Assembly: GCA_934474225.1 (NCBI GenBank)
Contig: CAKSLU010000055.1
Location: 1 to 5,233 of the forward strand
Direction: 5' to 3'
Length of the DNA: 5,233 nt
Origin: an uncultured Eubacteriales bacterium
GTDB lineage: Bacteria > Bacillota > Clostridia > Oscillospirales > CAG-272
Both the position numbers and the translations under genes were made by a program. The notes beneath the pieces were generated by a model. It was not told where the DNA came from, ran no database searches, and saw only the letters and a list, made by a program, of their open reading frames with translations. Numbering within the stretch: the stretch's first letter is position 1; the number at the start of each line of letters is the position of its first letter. Shown here piece after piece: positions 5,222 to 5,233 of this stretch.

Positions 5222-5233
5222 TATCACGGGGCG

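Overview
The window looks like part of an early or accessory gene region of a temperate phage or prophage from a GC-rich gut Firmicute (a Clostridia/Oscillospiraceae-type host). The reasons are: every gene reads on the + strand; ribosome binding sites are strong AAAGGAGG-type; genes are packed with almost no spacers; four junctions are 4-base stop/start overlaps (GTGA or ATGA); and small orphan proteins sit beside an orphan cytosine methyltransferase, a PAPS-reductase-like protein and an ASCH protein, a mixture common in such phages. No integrase, structural, tRNA or rRNA gene is present, so the host and the phage/prophage status are inferences.

Layout. Positions 1-1611 hold a run of small genes: the 3' end of an unrecognised gene (1-210), a 68-residue protein (207-413), a 121-residue protein with a Cys pair motif at its N-terminus (428-793), a very short gene (801-944), a helical 113-residue protein (941-1282) and a DUF3846-like protein (1279-1611). 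Positions 1629-3239 encode a C5 cytosine DNA methyltransferase whose target-recognition region is built from five degenerate tandem repeats. Positions 3236-4219 encode an ATP-pyrophosphatase of the PAPS reductase superfamily with a cysteine set typical of Fe-S members. Positions 4233-4766 encode an ASCH-domain protein with a Cys-containing tail. Positions 4802-5221 encode a 139-residue protein with a helix-turn-helix-like start and a helical end.

How the genes may work together. The methyltransferase, the PAPS-reductase-like enzyme and the ASCH protein are contiguous; the first two overlap by 4 bases. The methyltransferase most simply protects phage DNA from host restriction. The other two belong to superfamilies that act on nucleotides or nucleic acids, so a nucleic-acid modification or anti-defence cassette is a reasonable hypothesis, but the sequence does not prove it. 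Base composition drops sharply after the methyltransferase (98 of 240 bases are G/C at 3541-3780, against 83 of 120 at 601-720), which suggests the downstream pair was acquired separately.

The most interesting non-coding signal is at 897-943. A strong Shine-Dalgarno sequence there lies too far from the only usable start codon, and a perfect 7-bp hairpin between them would bring it to normal spacing if folded. The only intergenic stretches are short (at most 35 bases), and no terminator or convincing promoter was seen.
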